64,000 nt of DNA from Rhynchopus sp. YZ270_cl-10 (GCA_964035575.1 OZ037880.1:1178001-1242000); one strand, 5' to 3'; positions 38,582-49,812 are shown, counted from the stretch's first letter. Numbers and translations are program-made. Notes: generated by a model not told the origin, from the letters alone.

Positions 38582-41176
38582 ATGGTAAAGCGCAAGTTTG
38601 CGGAGGTGGATGTGAATCACGCAGATAAGAACGGGATGACTGCGCTGCACAGGGAAGCAAAGAAGGGTGATCCAGATGCGATGCAGGTGCTCATTGGTGC
38701 AGGGGCGAACATCAAGGCAAGGAACAAGTCGGGTCGTTCGCCTCTGCTCGTGGCTGGTGCTTTAGGCAAGCTCAACGTTGTAAAGATGTTGGTCGAAGCA
38801 GGTGCTGGAGTGCGTGCCACAGACAACGAAGGAGACACCTGTTTTATCCTTGCGGCATGTTTTGGACACACCGAGATTGTGCGCTATCTTGCAGGCTTGC
38901 CGGAGGTGGAACTTAATCACAAAGGAAGGAACGAGCACACTGCGTTGCACTGCGCAGTAAAGGAAAACCATAAAGATGTGGTGCGGGTGCTCATTGATGC
39001 AGGGGCAGACATTGTGGCAAAGGACGACGGTGGGCTGTCACCTCTGCACTGGGCTTGCACCGGGAAGGTGGGGGAGAACGGGAAGATCGCAATTGTGAAG
39101 ATGTTGGTCGAAGCAGGTGCGGACGTGCGTGCCACAGACAGCGAAGGAGACACCTGTTTTATCCTTGCGGCACGTTCTGGACACACCGAGATTGTGCGCT
39201 ATCTTGCGGGCTTGCCGAAGGTGGAACTCAATCACAAAGGAAGGAACGAGCACACTGCGTGGCATAGTGCAGTGGACGGAGGACACTCTGATGTGGTGCA
39301 GGTGCTCATTGATGCAGGGGCAGACATTGAGGTAAAGAAGAAGGGGGTTTTTGCCCATGAGCATTCGCCTCTGCTCTGGGCTTGCGCGAAAGGGAAGATC
39401 GCAATAGTGAAGATGTTGGTCAAAGCTGGTGCGGACGTGCGTCGTATTCACGAAGGAGATACATGTCTTATCCTTGCGGCAGTTAATGGACACACTAAGA
39501 CTGTGCGCTATCTTGTGGGCTTGCGGGAAGTCGAACTCAATTACAGAGGGTATTGGTGGAATACTGCGTTACACTGGGCAGTAAGGGGAAAGTATCTAGA
39601 TGTGGTGCGGGTGCTCATTGATGCAGGGGCAGACGTCGAGGTAAAGAACGAAGATAGGTTGTCGCCTCTGCACTACGCTTCCATCAGTGAGGAAGATGTG
39701 AACGGGAAGATCACAATTGTGAAGATGTTGGTCAAAGCAGGTGCTGGAGTTCGTGCCGCAGACAACCAAGGAGACACGTGCCTTACCATTGCAGCACGTA
39801 CAGGACACACCGAGACTGTGCGCTATCTTGTGGGCTTGCCGGAGGTGGAACTTAATCACAAAGGAAGTCGTAACCGCACTGCGTTGTTCTGGGCAGTAAG
39901 GGAAAACTATCCCGATGTGGTGCAGGTACTCATTGATGCAGGGGCAGACGTCGAGGTGAAGGACGACGGTGGGCTGGAGGAGGACGGCAGTGCTTACTCG
40001 CCTCTGGAGTTGGCGAGCCTTCATGGGCGTGCGGTGTGTGCGAAGATGTTGGTCGAAGCAGGCGCAGCAGTCGCTGAAGCCGACAAGAATAGAGACTCTT
40101 GTCTTCTGCTCTCATTGGGTTCAGGAGATGTTGAGACGGTGCGCTACCTTGCAGGCTTGCCACAGGTGGATGTGGATGAAGTGCGCAATGGCAAGAGTGC
40201 GCTGATCTGCGAGATACTGAAAGTACGTCCCTCCATAATCGTGGTGCAGACGCTCATTGATGCAGGGGCAGGCATGGACTCAACGGACGGTAATGGGCGT
40301 ACGCCCCTGCACTCGGCTTGCGTGAAAGGGAACATCGCTATTGTGAAGATGTTGGTGAGAGCAGGTGCGGAAGTGTGTGTCGCAGACAACGCAAGAGACA
40401 CGTGCCTTAACATTGCGGCTGCTAAGGGGCACACCGAGACTGTGCGCTATCTTGTGGGCTTGCCGGAGGTGGACGTGAACCACCAAGGATTCAACAACCC
40501 CACTGTGTTGCACAGTGCAGTGTGCAATGGACACATCCATATGGCGCAGGTGCTCATTGATGCAGGGGCAGACGTCGAGGCAACGGACGAGAAGGGGCGA
40601 TTGCCTATTCACTGGGCAAGCAGTTCAGGAGCACTCGCGATTGTGAAGATGTTGGTCGATGCAGGTGCGGGAGTGCGTGCCAGAGACAACGAAGGTGCGA
40701 CATGCCTCAGCCTTGCGGGAGACAATGGGCACACCGACACTGTGCGCTATCTTGTGAACCTGCCGGAAGTGGAGGTGAAGCAGACACATAGGTTGGGCAA
40801 CACTGCACTGCCGGAGCAGGGCACTGCGACAAAGGAGGAAGTGAAAGCACTGCAGGAAATGATGAAGAGTGTTATGGACCAGCAGAAGGAGATGTTGGAG
40901 GCACAGAAGGGTGTGCTGGGGCCGACACAGCAGACGGCACCTGTCTCGGAGCAGCAGCAAGAAGGCGGCATGGCAGAGCTCAGAGCGGAATGTGCTGAGA
41001 TGAGGAAGACAGTGAGGCAGTGCAGCGAGCACATCGTGAAGCTGGCAGAGGAGATGGAGAGCATGAAGCAGGCACAACGCAAAGATAAAGGCAAAGGACC
41101 AAAGACTGTGAGAGCACGGAGGATGATAAGACCGGGAAGAGCAGACGAAGTGAAGGGAAAGAGCGGTGTGAGGTGA
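38582..41176 (+). CDS. Large ankyrin-repeat protein with C-terminal coiled coil
   Basis: 864 residues from the ATG at 38582. I chose this over the upstream in-frame ATG at 38474 because the 36 extra residues look like translated leader (Ser/Pro/His-rich) and the paralogue also begins M-x-K-R. From about residue 10 to 735 the protein is a continuous run of about 20 ankyrin repeats arranged as a three-repeat module: VLIDAGADVE, then LLWAC..G.IAIVKMLVEAGA, then CLTLAA..GHTETVRYLVGL. The last 110 residues form a Gln/Glu/Lys-rich coiled coil (EEVKALQEMMKSVMDQQKEM) and a basic tail. The likely job is protein-protein scaffolding; a partner cannot be named. A second protein at 54412 shares the module at DNA level. 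Confidence 0.9.
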   Translation: MVKRKFAEVDVNHADKNGMTALHREAKKGDPDAMQVLIGAGANIKARNKSGRSPLLVAGALGKLNVVKMLVEAGAGVRATDNEGDTCFILAACFGHTEIVRYLAGLPEVELNHKGRNEHTALHCAVKENHKDVVRVLIDAGADIVAKDDGGLSPLHWACTGKVGENGKIAIVKMLVEAGADVRATDSEGDTCFILAARSGHTEIVRYLAGLPKVELNHKGRNEHTAWHSAVDGGHSDVVQVLIDAGADIEVKKKGVFAHEHSPLLWACAKGKIAIVKMLVKAGADVRRIHEGDTCLILAAVNGHTKTVRYLVGLREVELNYRGYWWNTALHWAVRGKYLDVVRVLIDAGADVEVKNEDRLSPLHYASISEEDVNGKITIVKMLVKAGAGVRAADNQGDTCLTIAARTGHTETVRYLVGLPEVELNHKGSRNRTALFWAVRENYPDVVQVLIDAGADVEVKDDGGLEEDGSAYSPLELASLHGRAVCAKMLVEAGAAVAEADKNRDSCLLLSLGSGDVETVRYLAGLPQVDVDEVRNGKSALICEILKVRPSIIVVQTLIDAGAGMDSTDGNGRTPLHSACVKGNIAIVKMLVRAGAEVCVADNARDTCLNIAAAKGHTETVRYLVGLPEVDVNHQGFNNPTVLHSAVCNGHIHMAQVLIDAGADVEATDEKGRLPIHWASSSGALAIVKMLVDAGAGVRARDNEGATCLSLAGDNGHTDTVRYLVNLPEVEVKQTHRLGNTALPEQGTATKEEVKALQEMMKSVMDQQKEMLEAQKGVLGPTQQTAPVSEQQQEGGMAELRAECAEMRKTVRQCSEHIVKLAEEMESMKQAQRKDKGKGPKTVRARRMIRPGRADEVKGKSGVR

Positions 41177-42337
41177 ACGGTGTGGCCCAGGAATGGAGTC
41201 ACATCATCTCCCACGCCCATGAAGCGTAAACAGAATGAAGGAAAGTCGATGTGACGTAACAAGCTAGAACATGCCCCATTAATTTCCCAGGGCGTTCCAA
41301 GTATGCAAGATGGTAACAACACTAACTTTAACGTTAAGTAACATGATTTTGCATGAAATCGTGCAGCCACCTTCACGTCTGAATTGAAATTAGTGAAATA
41401 TGTAAAGTATTAATTAGTAGCGTTATTGTGTGGATACCAAGAAAGACGTACTCAGTTTGCGAGCGACCGGGTGCAGACTTTCGGTGTTGTTTTCACTTTA
41501 CCCTTTGGCAACGATGTGGTACGCGTACTGTGGCTATACCTTCTGCAGTACATTGGCTTCAGCCGACATTGAGTTGTGACCGAGTTTTGTTGAAACATAC
41601 CGAAAGTTGTTTAAAGCCTTGCGTAAAGCATACAGAAAAGAAACAGAATACTGCGATCATCTCTGCCCCAACCTATGTTATCCCCTTAAAGACCCCTCCA
41701 ATCCTTTTTGTTACTGTACTATTACACTGCTTTCACTGCTTTCCCCTCTATCTAATGTATCCCCACCACACATACACTTGCTCTTTTCTATTTGTTATCA
41801 ACCACACACACTTTCCTCCCCAATTTTCAACCATCGTAAGTTTTCCTCGTTCAGGTCGCTATCGATGTTAATAAAAAGACTGTTTTCCTCCCTTTTGTAA
41901 CTTTTGTGCTGAAACCCCAAATCCTAGCGAGATCACTGGGCAAGATTTATAAAAAAAAACAGGTGATTGTCGACACAACAAAAAAATTATAGTGGAGTTC
42001 ATCCTCGGGTGTCTACACTAATACAAACCAAGTTTTCAAAAAAAAAAAGAATGTTTTTGCCACATTTTTATCTCTCTTATTTCACCTATCCACCCCTCTC
42101 TCTCTCTCCCTCCCTCCATCCACCCTTCCCACAGAAACACCCTAACCACACACCGTTTTTTTATTTTTTGCTTCTGCCTGTTTTAGTCTTTGGGTTTCCA
42201 AACATACACATCTTTGTTTCAAAGAACCTCGCCTTCTCCCCTCACCCCCACCCCCACCACCCCATCTCCACTATGATCACTATGCGATAGCGCGTGGCTT
42301 CTTTTGGTGTTTTGCCTGCTTCTTTTAGGGTCTCCAA
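41177..42337. other. Intergenic with one A-tailed repeat
   Basis: No gene seen. A short repeat lies at 41991-42048. A CT-rich leader and TTCTTTTAG (ending 42328) precede the channel start codon. Confidence 0.55.
41991..42048 (+). repeat. A-tailed short repeat (SINE-like family)
   Basis: AGTGGAGTTCATCCTCGGGT, GTCTACACTAATACAAACCA, AGTTTTC and poly-A. Nearly identical to the inverted copy at 21824-21892. Confidence 0.78.
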
Positions 42338-45300
42338 ATGGGTGAGACGGTAGGTGGGAAGGAGGAGTACTCGGGGTCACCTATGCCGTTGCCGCTGCCG
42401 TCTCCGCCACCTGCACCTCCGTTGTCTACTTCGGGAACACCACCGCCACCACCACGGTCACCTATGGCATATTCGATATCTCTGTCACACCCTATCTCGC
42501 CACTTCCTGAACAGCATCCTTACCCTGAGGATGATGTGAGCTCCCATTCAGGCAAATCTGACGGTGGCATTTCTCTTGTCAGCACCGCATGGCAGCCGAA
42601 GACCAGAGTACAGCGAGAGCTGAAACGGTTGCGGGCGCAGACGCAGGGGAGGCAGGGGAGTTATGGGGATGTGCTGTCGTTGGGGACTCCGGTGCATACG
42701 GCTATCGGGGTGAACACTGTGCATGCGTTGTCGCAGGCTGCTCGGACACAAGATGGGGTGACACAAAACATTTCTGAGAAGGTGCCGGACAAAGACAGGG
42801 AAGAGTTCTATATACCCCCGGAAGTTGCGTTATTGGCCAACGATCCTCTTGCACGTCAAGAGGCAATGCGGTATCTAGTGTCCGTGGCGCGTCGCAAGGC
42901 GTTGCCACCATGGCGACGGAAGATAACCGTTGTGGTGACAGGGTCTGCATTCAACAGGGTGGTGCTCGTGTTGATCTTCGCAAACTGTGTGTTCCTCTCG
43001 CTAGACAACCCAAACGACCAGGATGGAACAAAGGCGCGTGTAGTAAACGTTTCGGAGTATTTCTTCGCAGCTGCGTTCACAATAGAAATGGTGCTTCGCA
43101 TCATGGGTTTGGGGTTTTATCACGGTGCGCAGGCGTATCTCAGGGATATGTGGAATGTGATGGATATGATCATAGTTATCAGCGCGGATTCTTCGATTTT
43201 GATGGAAATCTTTTCGGATCAAAAGGGGGCAGCGTTCTCAGGGATTAGGGGTTTGCGTCTGCTGCGGCCTTTGCGTGTTGCGTCTCAAGTACAACAGGTG
43301 CAGGTTATTGTTTCGTCTCTGTTTCAAAGCTTGCCGCAGCTTGCCGATGTTATGTTGTTGTATCTTCTCTTTTTGACCATTTTTGGTATTATGGCGGTTA
43401 AAATGTGGAAGGGCAAGCTGTCGACACGGTGTTATGATGCACAAAACGATGTCTTCCTGCAACGTGTCTGCACCACCGACTACGACCACCCATACGCCTA
43501 CAAATGCCCCTGGGGCATGCAGTGCCTCGAATACCAAAACCCCGACCTCGGCAAAGCCTCCTTCGATAACATCGGTGTTGCCGTGCTGACCCTCTTCACA
43601 GGACTCACCTTGGAGGGTTGGACCGAAATCATGTACGACGTGGTGGACGCAACGACTCCGTTCGCCTGCCTCTACTTCCTCTTTGTGGTGATGGTGGGCA
43701 CCTTCTTTATCATCAACTTGACGCTTGCGATTATTAATACTTCATTTGAAACGAATGTCAAGATGGTGAAGGAACGGAACGAAGCACATCGTTTACACAT
43801 CGAGAACCGTGTCTCCAACGAAATCCACCGCTTTGTTACCATCAAGGGAGGTGTTGACGCCCCTCACCCCCCACCTATGATGATCGAAGGCGCCATACCT
43901 ACAGCACGCTTGGCAGGGACAAAGCTGGGGGCGTTGTACAGTGGTGGGGATATCCCTATTCCTCCTGCGGCGCGTGTAAAGGATGATCTGCGTCAGGAGT
44001 CCCACACACCGCCACCACAGCACTCTGAGGAGAATGAGGTGAATCACCACCTATTCGACACTATGTCCATCCCAGTCGAGGTGCCGCAGGTTGTCCGCAC
44101 ATCGTCTCCGATTCCGCCTCCCTCCATTTCAGTTCTGAGCCCTCGGTCAGAAGGAGATACCCTTGGTCTGACCCACACGAATTTAACGCTCGAACCTTCG
44201 CTTCTGGGAATAGAAGGAGGACGTGATATGTCCCATTCACAGACCTCCAGTATTGAAGTTCCGGTGCCAGATGTGCGGAGCGCAACCTCTCCGGGGTATC
44301 TCTCTGTAGGGCAGGCAGCGGGTCTGTCAACAGGCTCGCATCTTTCTATGCCGGAGGAAATACAACATCTGTCGCAAAGCTTTGTTGAACCTGATACCCG
44401 CCCGGTTTCATTCAATTCTCGATTCCTCTCTGAACAGGGCGTAGTCCAAAGGGTACGCGCTACGTGGTTGTGCAGACAGCTACAAGCATTTCGCAAAGTA
44501 TTACGACGTATCGTGCAGGCACCGAGCTTCAACTATATGGTAATGATGATCATTCTGGCAAACACAGTGCTAATGTCTCTTGAGCATTATGGCCAACCCG
44601 ATGAGCTGGAGACTGTACTGTTCCATAGCAGATACATTTTTACGTTTTTGTTTTCAGCGGAGTTGCTTGCGAAGATGATATCTACACCGTTTTGGGAGTT
44701 TCTCAAAAACGGATTTAATCTGCTGGACTTTGTTGTCGTTGTCTCCGCCCTACTGGATCTCTTCCTCTTCACGGATGCACGGTGTGATCTTTCTGCTTTG
44801 CGTGCATTCCGCCTCATGACAGCCTTTCAGCTAGCAGAGCACAACCCATTCTTCTCGCGTCTCTGGGTATTCTACAAATCGCTTGAAAATTCGGTCATCG
44901 GCGCCTCAGTTCTGACCGCATTGCTGATGCTTGTTTTGTTTATTTATGCACTCATCGGGATGCAACTCTTTGGGGATAAATTCTGTGGATTAGACAGACG
45001 CAGTCCAGGGTTCTGCCCGCGAGAAAATTTTGATTCAATTCTGAACGCACTTCTCTCAGTATTCCAGATAGTTACCGGAGAGGATTGGAACAAAATAATG
45101 TACAATGGCATGGTCGCAAGCCACGACGCAGCAGCGTTATACTTCATATCTTTGGTGATTGTCGGGAATTATTTGGTATTAAACCTTTTCGTCGCTGTGC
45201 TCTTCTCTGGCCTTGCTGCGGCTGAGGAGGCACAAGATACTCTCCTCCTCGAAGACGACCCACCATCATGCTGTCTATTCCGCATCTGCTGTTCATCCTC

Positions 45301-48300
45301 CAACGTCACTGCACACCCCATAGAGTACGAAACACGGGACGGCCCTTTCAATGATGATGCCGCTCCATCTGTGCAAATCAACATCCCTGATGCGCCGGAT
45401 CCGCACCATCCTCAGAATAATAGTACCAACACCGTACCGGATGTGTCGGAGGGAGCGGAGGAGGTGACGTACGCCCGCGCTGTGAGTGTCTTCTCTGCGT
45501 TGGGTATCGACCCCAGCAATGCGATTCTCCATGAAGATGTGGTGCCCGACCATTTGGCGCAGATGGTGCAGGACAAAATCATCTCCTCCATCGAAGAAGG
45601 TCAGGCGTTGTTCAGAATGCTCTGTGAAAGAAACCACGGCAGAGGGTCGTCCGCAGGCGACACCGCAACACAAAGCCCACAAACCCCAGCACACCTTGCA
45701 ATACCATGCAACGACGGCGCTGCAAGCGATGCCACCGCACCCATGGCAGACCACGTGGCAGACCCACCTCGTGTACGTCCAGGATTCGATGAAGACAACG
45801 CTGCCATGCTACGAGAAGACAGCGGCAACACCGGAGATGCACCAAACAGCCCCGAAAGAGGTGGGCTCATCCCTCGAAAGCATTCTTTAATGGTGGAACA
45901 CAAAGACGGACGTTTGCATGAGGTAGGTTCCTTCCTCTTCATCCCCCCAGGCAACCGTGTACGTGTCTTGATGCGTGCGGTGGTTGAGCACATCATCTTT
46001 GAAGGTGGCGTGCTTCTGGTTGTGTTGCTATCCTCTGTATCGCTGGCGTTGGAGAACCCTATTGCTCCACCGGACACGGCGCTGCCCCGCGCATTGGAGG
46101 TGATTGATGTGGTGGTGGTTGCGTTGTTCACAGCAGAGTCGTTGTTGAAGATATTCGCTTACGGCTTTGTCTCGCATGAAGGGGCGTACCTTAGGCGCGA
46201 CGCATGGAACCGGCTAGACTTCTTCATAGTAGTGTGCGGCATTGCGACTGTGGTGCTCAAGGAGGCTGACCTCTCAGGAGGTGCTGTAGCAGTCATCGAG
46301 ATTGTGCGCACCATGCGCACCCTTCGTCCACTTCGATTAGTGTCAAAGTCGTTGGGAATGAGGTTGGTCCTGCAGTCTCTTCTCGGGGCCATTCCGTCGT
46401 TAAGCCACGTTATGGTCATTTCGGTACTGATTCTTACTGTGTTTGGTATTCTTGGTGTTCAGCTCTTTGGTGGCATGTTCAATGCGTGTACCGAAGTACG
46501 TTGGGGGGATAATAGTCATATCACGACGCAAGCTGCATGCGAAGCGACATTGTGCGCTGCCTGCACGGAAATCGATGGGGATATGGGCAACGCAACGCCG
46601 CACCTCCGCTGGGAGTCACATCCGTCCAACTTCAACAATCTTGGCTCTGCTATTATCACTCTCTTCACTATCGCCACTCTAGAAGGATGGGTCGAAGCAA
46701 TGCACCTTGGGATGGACTCCGTCGGACAACACGAAACCCTCCGCATGGACCACCGACCATGGCTGTCGCTTTACTTTGTGGTGTTTGTTGTTGTGGGTTC
46801 CTTTTTCTTGGTCAATCTGTTTACCGGTGTTTTGGTTGATAAATATGAGAAGGAGAGACGTTCTGCTGCGCAAGCGTTTAGTACAAATTTGACGGATAAG
46901 CAGCAGGAGTACAAACTCATGCAGGATTTGGTGGTGTCATCGTTGAGACCGCTGTCGAAGCCGTTGATTACGTCACATCGTCTGCAGGCAGTGGTGTTGC
47001 ATCCAAACTTTGACAGAATTGTGATGACGTTTATTGTGTTGAACACTGTTGTCATGGCGTTAGAGCATTCCGGGCAAAGCAGCGAATGGGACACCGCGTT
47101 GATGTGTGCAAACCTTCTGTTCATCGCCATCTTCCTCGTCGAAGTTACCCTCAAAACGCTTCTTCTCTCCCGCGCGCATCTCGACCACTGGCATAAATTC
47201 GACTGTGCAGTTCTCCTCGTCTCCATCGCAGGGTTGATCTTCGCACTTCTCGGCACCGACGGCCCCGCCCTCTCTGTGTTCAGAGTGCTTCGTGTCGCCC
47301 GTCTCCTGCGTGCAGTCCGAATTGCCTCGGGGTTGCGTACCTTGGTACGTACCCTGATTCTTTCTCTTGGAGGATTGCTGAATGTTGCTGGGCTTCTGGC
47401 GATATTCTTCTTCGTGTACGCGGTGATTGGGGTTAAGGTGTTTGGTAGAGTGACGAGAGGTGAGTATTTGACGGATCGAGCGAATTTTGATAATTTTGGG
47501 AACGCTGTTTTACTGCTGTTCAGAATGTGCACGGGAGAGGCGTGGCAGGGGATTATGCACGACTGCCAGGTGCAGGACAGCCCTTCATGCGACCCACAGC
47601 TGGACTCCTGCGGTGACCGCTATATCTCCTACTTCTACTTCGTCTCTTTCATGATTGTCGGCACCTTCATCATCCTCAACCTCATCATTGCAGTTATCCT
47701 CGAAGACTTCCTCACTGCTCAAGTAGAAGCTTCGTGTTCACTCACAACAGAGCATATCGACACTTTCATTGCTAGGTGGACACAATGTGATCCTAATGGA
47801 ACTGGGCTTATGCCGGTTACTGGGTTGGAATGTTTCTTGAATAATATTGGTCCACCGTTGGGGTTTAGAGAGAAGACATTGAAGTCAAAGAAAAAGGAGT
47901 TGGAGTTGATCTCAAGGGATGTGTATGAGCATGATGGGATGGTGCATTTCAAGGATGTGTTGACGGGGTGTTGTAGGTCTTTGGTGTATCATGAGTTCTG
48001 CGATACGACGGACGACTTTGAGTTGCCGCCCGAGATGAATGCGGGGTACCGGGAGCGCTGGGCGGCAGTGTTCCCGAACATCCCTGCTCGAGGCAAATCC
48101 TTCATTGGCGTGCATAAGTCGCTTGCAGCAATGCGCATCCAATCGCTCTGGCGTGGCAAAATCGCCCGCAAGCGCCTCCTCCGCAACATCACCCCGATCA
48201 CCCCCACCTCCCGCAACAGCCCACGCCCCTCACCACCAAGCGACCCCCCAGCCTACGCCTTCCCCACCCCCAGCGCACCGCTCGCCTACCTCACCATCAG

Positions 48301-49006
48301 CCTGATCGGAGACGAACAGCAAGACCCTGCTGAAGAGGAGGACAGCAACAACCACAGCACAACAACAGCCCCGCAGCCCGAGCCTGTACTACCGCCGCAG
48401 CCAAATCCGCTTGAAAGGGTGGCCTCGCAGGAGAAGGAGAGGGAGGAGGAGGAGGAGGAGGATGATGGTTATTCCACTCCGTCACCCCCATCAAGCGAGG
48501 CAAGTGGTGAGCGGGTTGAGAGCGAACCTCACCCAATGCGTCACATGCAGGGTCAGATGGAGCCCCCGGTTCGTTTTGTGGAGGGTGAAGGTGAAGGTGA
48601 AGGCGGTGAAGGTGAAGGTGGAGGTGAAGGTGAAACTGGAGGTAGTGACGGCGGCAGCGACGAACGCAGACTCACACAAAGCTTCCCCCGCGGCTACTCC
48701 GCTGTCTCCATGGTGATGGACCTCGGCATCCTCGATCGGGATAAGGAAGGCGACCATGCCCTCCCCACCCGCCAGCACAGTGAAGACCTCGAAGCGCATG
48801 TCAAACGGATGGAACAGCTGTCGCCCAGGGTCGTTCAAAGTGGTGGGAGTGTCGTGTCGCCACGTCCAGGAGTAGGGGGGCAGGAAACAGCAGGGGAACG
48901 CCAAACCCTCGGCTCCACCCTTGACCTCAGCGAAACCGTGTCGTCAGCCACCGGACGATCAAGCGATCCTAGACGCAGGAATATAGTGTTTGGGAGTCCA
49001 TCATAA
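42338..49006 (+). CDS. Four-repeat voltage-gated calcium channel alpha subunit (Cav type)
   Basis: A 2222-residue single-exon channel. Four homologous six-helix repeats are present. Pore motifs are TLEGW (Glu 426), TGEDW (Glu 915), TLEGW (Glu 1449) and TGEAW (Glu 1734), the EEEE ring that selects Ca2+. Voltage-sensor S4 helices have arginines every third residue in repeat I (RGLRLLRPLR), III (RTMRTLRPLR) and IV (RVLRVARLLRAVR). In repeat II the helix reads LRAFRLMTAFQLAEH (about 818-837), so the inner charges are missing. After repeat IV come an EF-hand-like segment (DPNGTGL) and an IQ motif (IQSLWRGKIARKRL, about 1931-1945), expected to bind calmodulin. The N-terminus is proline-rich and the C-terminal tail is acidic with a Gly-Glu repeat. 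It would admit Ca2+ across the plasma or flagellar membrane on depolarisation. Confidence 0.96.
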   Translation: MGETVGGKEEYSGSPMPLPLPSPPPAPPLSTSGTPPPPPRSPMAYSISLSHPISPLPEQHPYPEDDVSSHSGKSDGGISLVSTAWQPKTRVQRELKRLRAQTQGRQGSYGDVLSLGTPVHTAIGVNTVHALSQAARTQDGVTQNISEKVPDKDREEFYIPPEVALLANDPLARQEAMRYLVSVARRKALPPWRRKITVVVTGSAFNRVVLVLIFANCVFLSLDNPNDQDGTKARVVNVSEYFFAAAFTIEMVLRIMGLGFYHGAQAYLRDMWNVMDMIIVISADSSILMEIFSDQKGAAFSGIRGLRLLRPLRVASQVQQVQVIVSSLFQSLPQLADVMLLYLLFLTIFGIMAVKMWKGKLSTRCYDAQNDVFLQRVCTTDYDHPYAYKCPWGMQCLEYQNPDLGKASFDNIGVAVLTLFTGLTLEGWTEIMYDVVDATTPFACLYFLFVVMVGTFFIINLTLAIINTSFETNVKMVKERNEAHRLHIENRVSNEIHRFVTIKGGVDAPHPPPMMIEGAIPTARLAGTKLGALYSGGDIPIPPAARVKDDLRQESHTPPPQHSEENEVNHHLFDTMSIPVEVPQVVRTSSPIPPPSISVLSPRSEGDTLGLTHTNLTLEPSLLGIEGGRDMSHSQTSSIEVPVPDVRSATSPGYLSVGQAAGLSTGSHLSMPEEIQHLSQSFVEPDTRPVSFNSRFLSEQGVVQRVRATWLCRQLQAFRKVLRRIVQAPSFNYMVMMIILANTVLMSLEHYGQPDELETVLFHSRYIFTFLFSAELLAKMISTPFWEFLKNGFNLLDFVVVVSALLDLFLFTDARCDLSALRAFRLMTAFQLAEHNPFFSRLWVFYKSLENSVIGASVLTALLMLVLFIYALIGMQLFGDKFCGLDRRSPGFCPRENFDSILNALLSVFQIVTGEDWNKIMYNGMVASHDAAALYFISLVIVGNYLVLNLFVAVLFSGLAAAEEAQDTLLLEDDPPSCCLFRICCSSSNVTAHPIEYETRDGPFNDDAAPSVQINIPDAPDPHHPQNNSTNTVPDVSEGAEEVTYARAVSVFSALGIDPSNAILHEDVVPDHLAQMVQDKIISSIEEGQALFRMLCERNHGRGSSAGDTATQSPQTPAHLAIPCNDGAASDATAPMADHVADPPRVRPGFDEDNAAMLREDSGNTGDAPNSPERGGLIPRKHSLMVEHKDGRLHEVGSFLFIPPGNRVRVLMRAVVEHIIFEGGVLLVVLLSSVSLALENPIAPPDTALPRALEVIDVVVVALFTAESLLKIFAYGFVSHEGAYLRRDAWNRLDFFIVVCGIATVVLKEADLSGGAVAVIEIVRTMRTLRPLRLVSKSLGMRLVLQSLLGAIPSLSHVMVISVLILTVFGILGVQLFGGMFNACTEVRWGDNSHITTQAACEATLCAACTEIDGDMGNATPHLRWESHPSNFNNLGSAIITLFTIATLEGWVEAMHLGMDSVGQHETLRMDHRPWLSLYFVVFVVVGSFFLVNLFTGVLVDKYEKERRSAAQAFSTNLTDKQQEYKLMQDLVVSSLRPLSKPLITSHRLQAVVLHPNFDRIVMTFIVLNTVVMALEHSGQSSEWDTALMCANLLFIAIFLVEVTLKTLLLSRAHLDHWHKFDCAVLLVSIAGLIFALLGTDGPALSVFRVLRVARLLRAVRIASGLRTLVRTLILSLGGLLNVAGLLAIFFFVYAVIGVKVFGRVTRGEYLTDRANFDNFGNAVLLLFRMCTGEAWQGIMHDCQVQDSPSCDPQLDSCGDRYISYFYFVSFMIVGTFIILNLIIAVILEDFLTAQVEASCSLTTEHIDTFIARWTQCDPNGTGLMPVTGLECFLNNIGPPLGFREKTLKSKKKELELISRDVYEHDGMVHFKDVLTGCCRSLVYHEFCDTTDDFELPPEMNAGYRERWAAVFPNIPARGKSFIGVHKSLAAMRIQSLWRGKIARKRLLRNITPITPTSRNSPRPSPPSDPPAYAFPTPSAPLAYLTISLIGDEQQDPAEEEDSNNHSTTTAPQPEPVLPPQPNPLERVASQEKEREEEEEEDDGYSTPSPPSSEASGERVESEPHPMRHMQGQMEPPVRFVEGEGEGEGGEGEGGGEGETGGSDGGSDERRLTQSFPRGYSAVSMVMDLGILDRDKEGDHALPTRQHSEDLEAHVKRMEQLSPRVVQSGGSVVSPRPGVGGQETAGERQTLGSTLDLSETVSSATGRSSDPRRRNIVFGSPS
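48581..48644 (+). repeat. GGTGAA hexanucleotide repeat inside the channel gene
   Basis: Imperfect GGTGAA units encode a Gly-Glu run in the disordered C-terminal tail. Being a multiple of three, length changes would keep the frame. Confidence 0.85.
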
Positions 49007-49491
49007 AGGGAGAGGGGGAAAGGGGGGTGTAGGGGAGGAATGGGGTGGATGTGAATTCTGATTGTGATCTTTTTTTCGCAAATATTTTGAACGATGTTTT
49101 TTTGTAAGGTCTCCAATGACCGTTTGTTTTTTTTGTTATATTTTCACAAATATTTTATTTTGTGCGATTTTGTGCGGGTTTTTTGGGAAGTGAAATTGGA
49201 GTCTTTCCGTAAGGGATATCAGGAATCCTACCTTTCAGGTGATATTTGAATTCAATTCACCCGATTGTCTGTGAGAAATATACTTAAACCACAACAGATC
49301 TATCAAAAAATAAAAGGGAGGGAGGCGAGAGGGAAAACGAACAAAAAAAATTTGACTAACTGCTGTTGTGTTATATCCCCCCACCGTCCCCATTTCGCTG
49401 TATCCCCCCCCTCTTCGTTGTTATGCTGAAACACTGCGAAATGTGTTTTTTTTTGTCCTCTAGAAAGTTTCCCCCCTCACAGCATTGTTTT

Positions 49492-49538
49492 ACCTAAGCA
49501 CAGAGAGGCTTAGGATCATCTTATAAAACTATTTTTTT
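49492..49538 (+). repeat. Dispersed hairpin, type A
   Basis: CCTAAGC, loop ACAGAGAG, GCTTAGG, then ATCATCTTATAAAACTATTT. Perfect 7-bp stem. Confidence 0.78.
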
Positions 49539-49727
49539 CGGTGCACCGGTCATGTACCAAAGGTGCACTGTCACGAGAGGCTTTTGTATTGTTGGTCAAA
49601 TTTTTCTTTTTCTTTTGTCACATTGTAGCTTGGCAACCCCTTTAGTGTACCCCAGTGTAACATTCCAAGGGAGGATGTATTTGTTACCACACTGTGGGGT
49701 TTTTTTTTTCAAAAGTTGTCAAAAAAA

Positions 49728-49812
49728 AAAACTACAGTGGGGATTGTACAACTGTGGCAACACAACCGAGGCAACTACACTACTCACAACAATTTGGCAA
49801 AAAAAATAAACG
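49728..49812 (+). repeat. Short repeat of the GGCAACACAACCGAGGCAAC family
   Basis: ACAACTGTGGCAACACAACC, GAGGCAACTACACTACTCAC, AACAATTTGGCAAAAAAA. Related copies are at 51056-51135 and 51410-51492. Confidence 0.7.
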
